Source: Flavobacterium cucumis (GTDB lineage: Bacteria; Bacteroidota; Bacteroidia; Flavobacteriales; Flavobacteriaceae). Taken from it: a DNA stretch of 64,000 nt. Below, piece after piece: positions 63,409-64,000 of the stretch. The translations under genes and the position numbers were made by a program. The notes beneath the pieces are model-generated. The model had not been told where the DNA came from, did no database searches, and saw only the letters and a program-made list of their open reading frames with translations. The stretch lies in contig NZ_FRYK01000001.1 in NCBI RefSeq assembly GCF_900148835.1, forward strand, positions 620,001-684,000, given 5' to 3'. Position 1 is the stretch's first letter. Each line of letters opens with the position of its first letter.

Positions 63409-64000
63409 TTAATCAAACACATTTTTAAGATCCTTAATTACTTTAAAAGCCACATCAATTTGCTCATCACTTACAATAATTGTGAACTCATTTGTTGTTG
63501 AAATTACTTCATGAATAATAACTCCCTCCCAAGCCAGTCGTTGAAAAATATAATAATAAACCCCCGGAGTAGAAATATTTTCTTGTGGTAACTTAACGGT
63601 AATTGAAGATAGATTATCAATTTTATGCGTTAGCTTTTCTCCCTTGAACAAAGCGTCAATTATAGGCTCTACTGAAGCGCTAGTCACAATATTCGTTTCA
63701 TTTACACCCCTAGACGAAGTATAAAAAATATCTTGCAATCGGTTGATTTCGGACAACAGTTTTGCTTGGTTATCCAACAAAGTATCTGAAATTACAAACG
63801 TATAATCCGTTAAGGAAGAACGAACCGTTATTTCTCCTATGTTTTTTAAAACTTTGGATATTTTATAATTAATCTTAAAATCTAACTCTTCTGAAAGTCG
63901 TTTTAATGACATTACAATGGCCCCTTGTTTGACATCTTTCCCTAAATGCGCCTCTAACTCAGGCATCATAATTCTTGCTAAAGAAGTTAAGTTTATGATT
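63409..64000 (-). CDS. ACT-domain protein, aspartokinase C-terminal-like (5' end outside window)
   Basis: The frame is open to the right window edge, so the start is not in view. The 197 residues seen include an N-terminal helical part (LARIMMPELEAHLGK, GAIVMSLKRL) and two ACT-like units; the second, PGVYYYIFQRLAWEGVIIHEVIST, is the aspartokinase-type ACT motif. No kinase catalytic domain lies in the visible part, so it is probably a free-standing regulatory ACT protein, not an aspartokinase; the missing 5' end could change this. It is upstream of sprE in the same direction. Confidence 0.8.
   Translation of the reverse strand, partial: IINLTSLARIMMPELEAHLGKDVKQGAIVMSLKRLSEELDFKINYKISKVLKNIGEITVRSSLTDYTFVISDTLLDNQAKLLSEINRLQDIFYTSSRGVNETNIVTSASVEPIIDALFKGEKLTHKIDNLSSITVKLPQENISTPGVYYYIFQRLAWEGVIIHEVISTTNEFTIIVSDEQIDVAFKVIKDLKNVFD

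Noticed and set aside
63409-64000. Full-length aspartate kinase at the right window edge
   Set aside because: Only ACT-like and helical segments are visible; no kinase motif is seen. The call is limited to what is in the window.

Overview
The window is chromosomal core DNA from a member of the Flavobacteriaceae, most likely Flavobacterium or a close relative. The evidence is low GC content, many short lipoproteins of Bacteroidota-specific families (DUF4270, DUF4292, DUF4286, DUF547), a type IX secretion lipoprotein (SprE/PorW), an M1 peptidase with a type IX C-terminal sorting domain, an SDR-type L-threonine dehydrogenase of the Flavobacterium kind, and many promoters with the Bacteroidota -7 element TAnnTTTG. 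I see no prophage, insertion sequence, CRISPR array or plasmid gene. No stretch longer than about 300 bases lacks a gene.

Layout. 0-4 kb: a MocR-type regulator, then atpD-atpC, the detached F1 beta/epsilon pair of ATP synthase. 3.6-8 kb: glgA-like, DUF4270 lipoprotein and glmS, transcribed leftwards. 8.1-13 kb: rightward panC-panD, a UPF0104/YbhN-like membrane protein, an esterase-like protein and radA. 12.9-14.7 kb: a DUF547 gene with its own promoter and terminator, followed by a decayed second copy of the radA 3' end, then a small HTH/DUF2975 pair. 14.8-19.4 kb: mfd between two lipoprotein genes. 19.6-24.4 kb: threonine dehydrogenase, an exported truncated-globin lipoprotein with a membrane-anchored partner, an NTF2-like lipoprotein, an aldehyde dehydrogenase and a 2OG-Fe(II) oxygenase. 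24.4-28 kb: two tandem tRNA-Asn genes, rseP and the M1 peptidase. 28.2-35.7 kb: serS, a TPR protein, DUF4286, rsmA, mgtE and a DUF4139 protein. 35.8-40.8 kb: aldo/keto reductase, OmpA lipoprotein, exonuclease III and a fused PlsC-GNAT aminolipid acyltransferase. 40.8-43.2 kb: a five-gene membrane cluster (TM2, DUF2752, DUF4870, M48, RDD). 43.3-54.1 kb: a mostly leftward envelope block (2-hydroxyacid dehydrogenase, EnvC-like protein, DUF4292, TPR, sugar nucleotidyltransferase, dut, Wzx-like flippase, lipoprotein, GNAT, S9 peptidase). 54.2-64 kb: a small membrane protein, then the main ATP synthase operon (atpB-E-F-H-A-G) preceded by atpZ/atpI-like genes, a bactofilin, sprE and an ACT-domain gene cut by the window end.

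The window is mainly housekeeping (ATP synthesis, cell-wall sugar supply, pantothenate synthesis, repair, translation) plus envelope and secretion genes. The points that stand out are several conserved-looking genes whose catalytic residues are missing (MocR regulator, half-length glycogen synthase, esterase-like protein, LytM/EnvC-like protein), the radA 3'-end remnant marking an insertion boundary, hairpins and shared dispersed repeats inside the ATP synthase gene spacers, and an outer-membrane or periplasmic globin lipoprotein. I found no clear candidate for a wholly new multi-gene system. The closest are the TM2-to-RDD membrane cluster and the globin/HMA-like pair.
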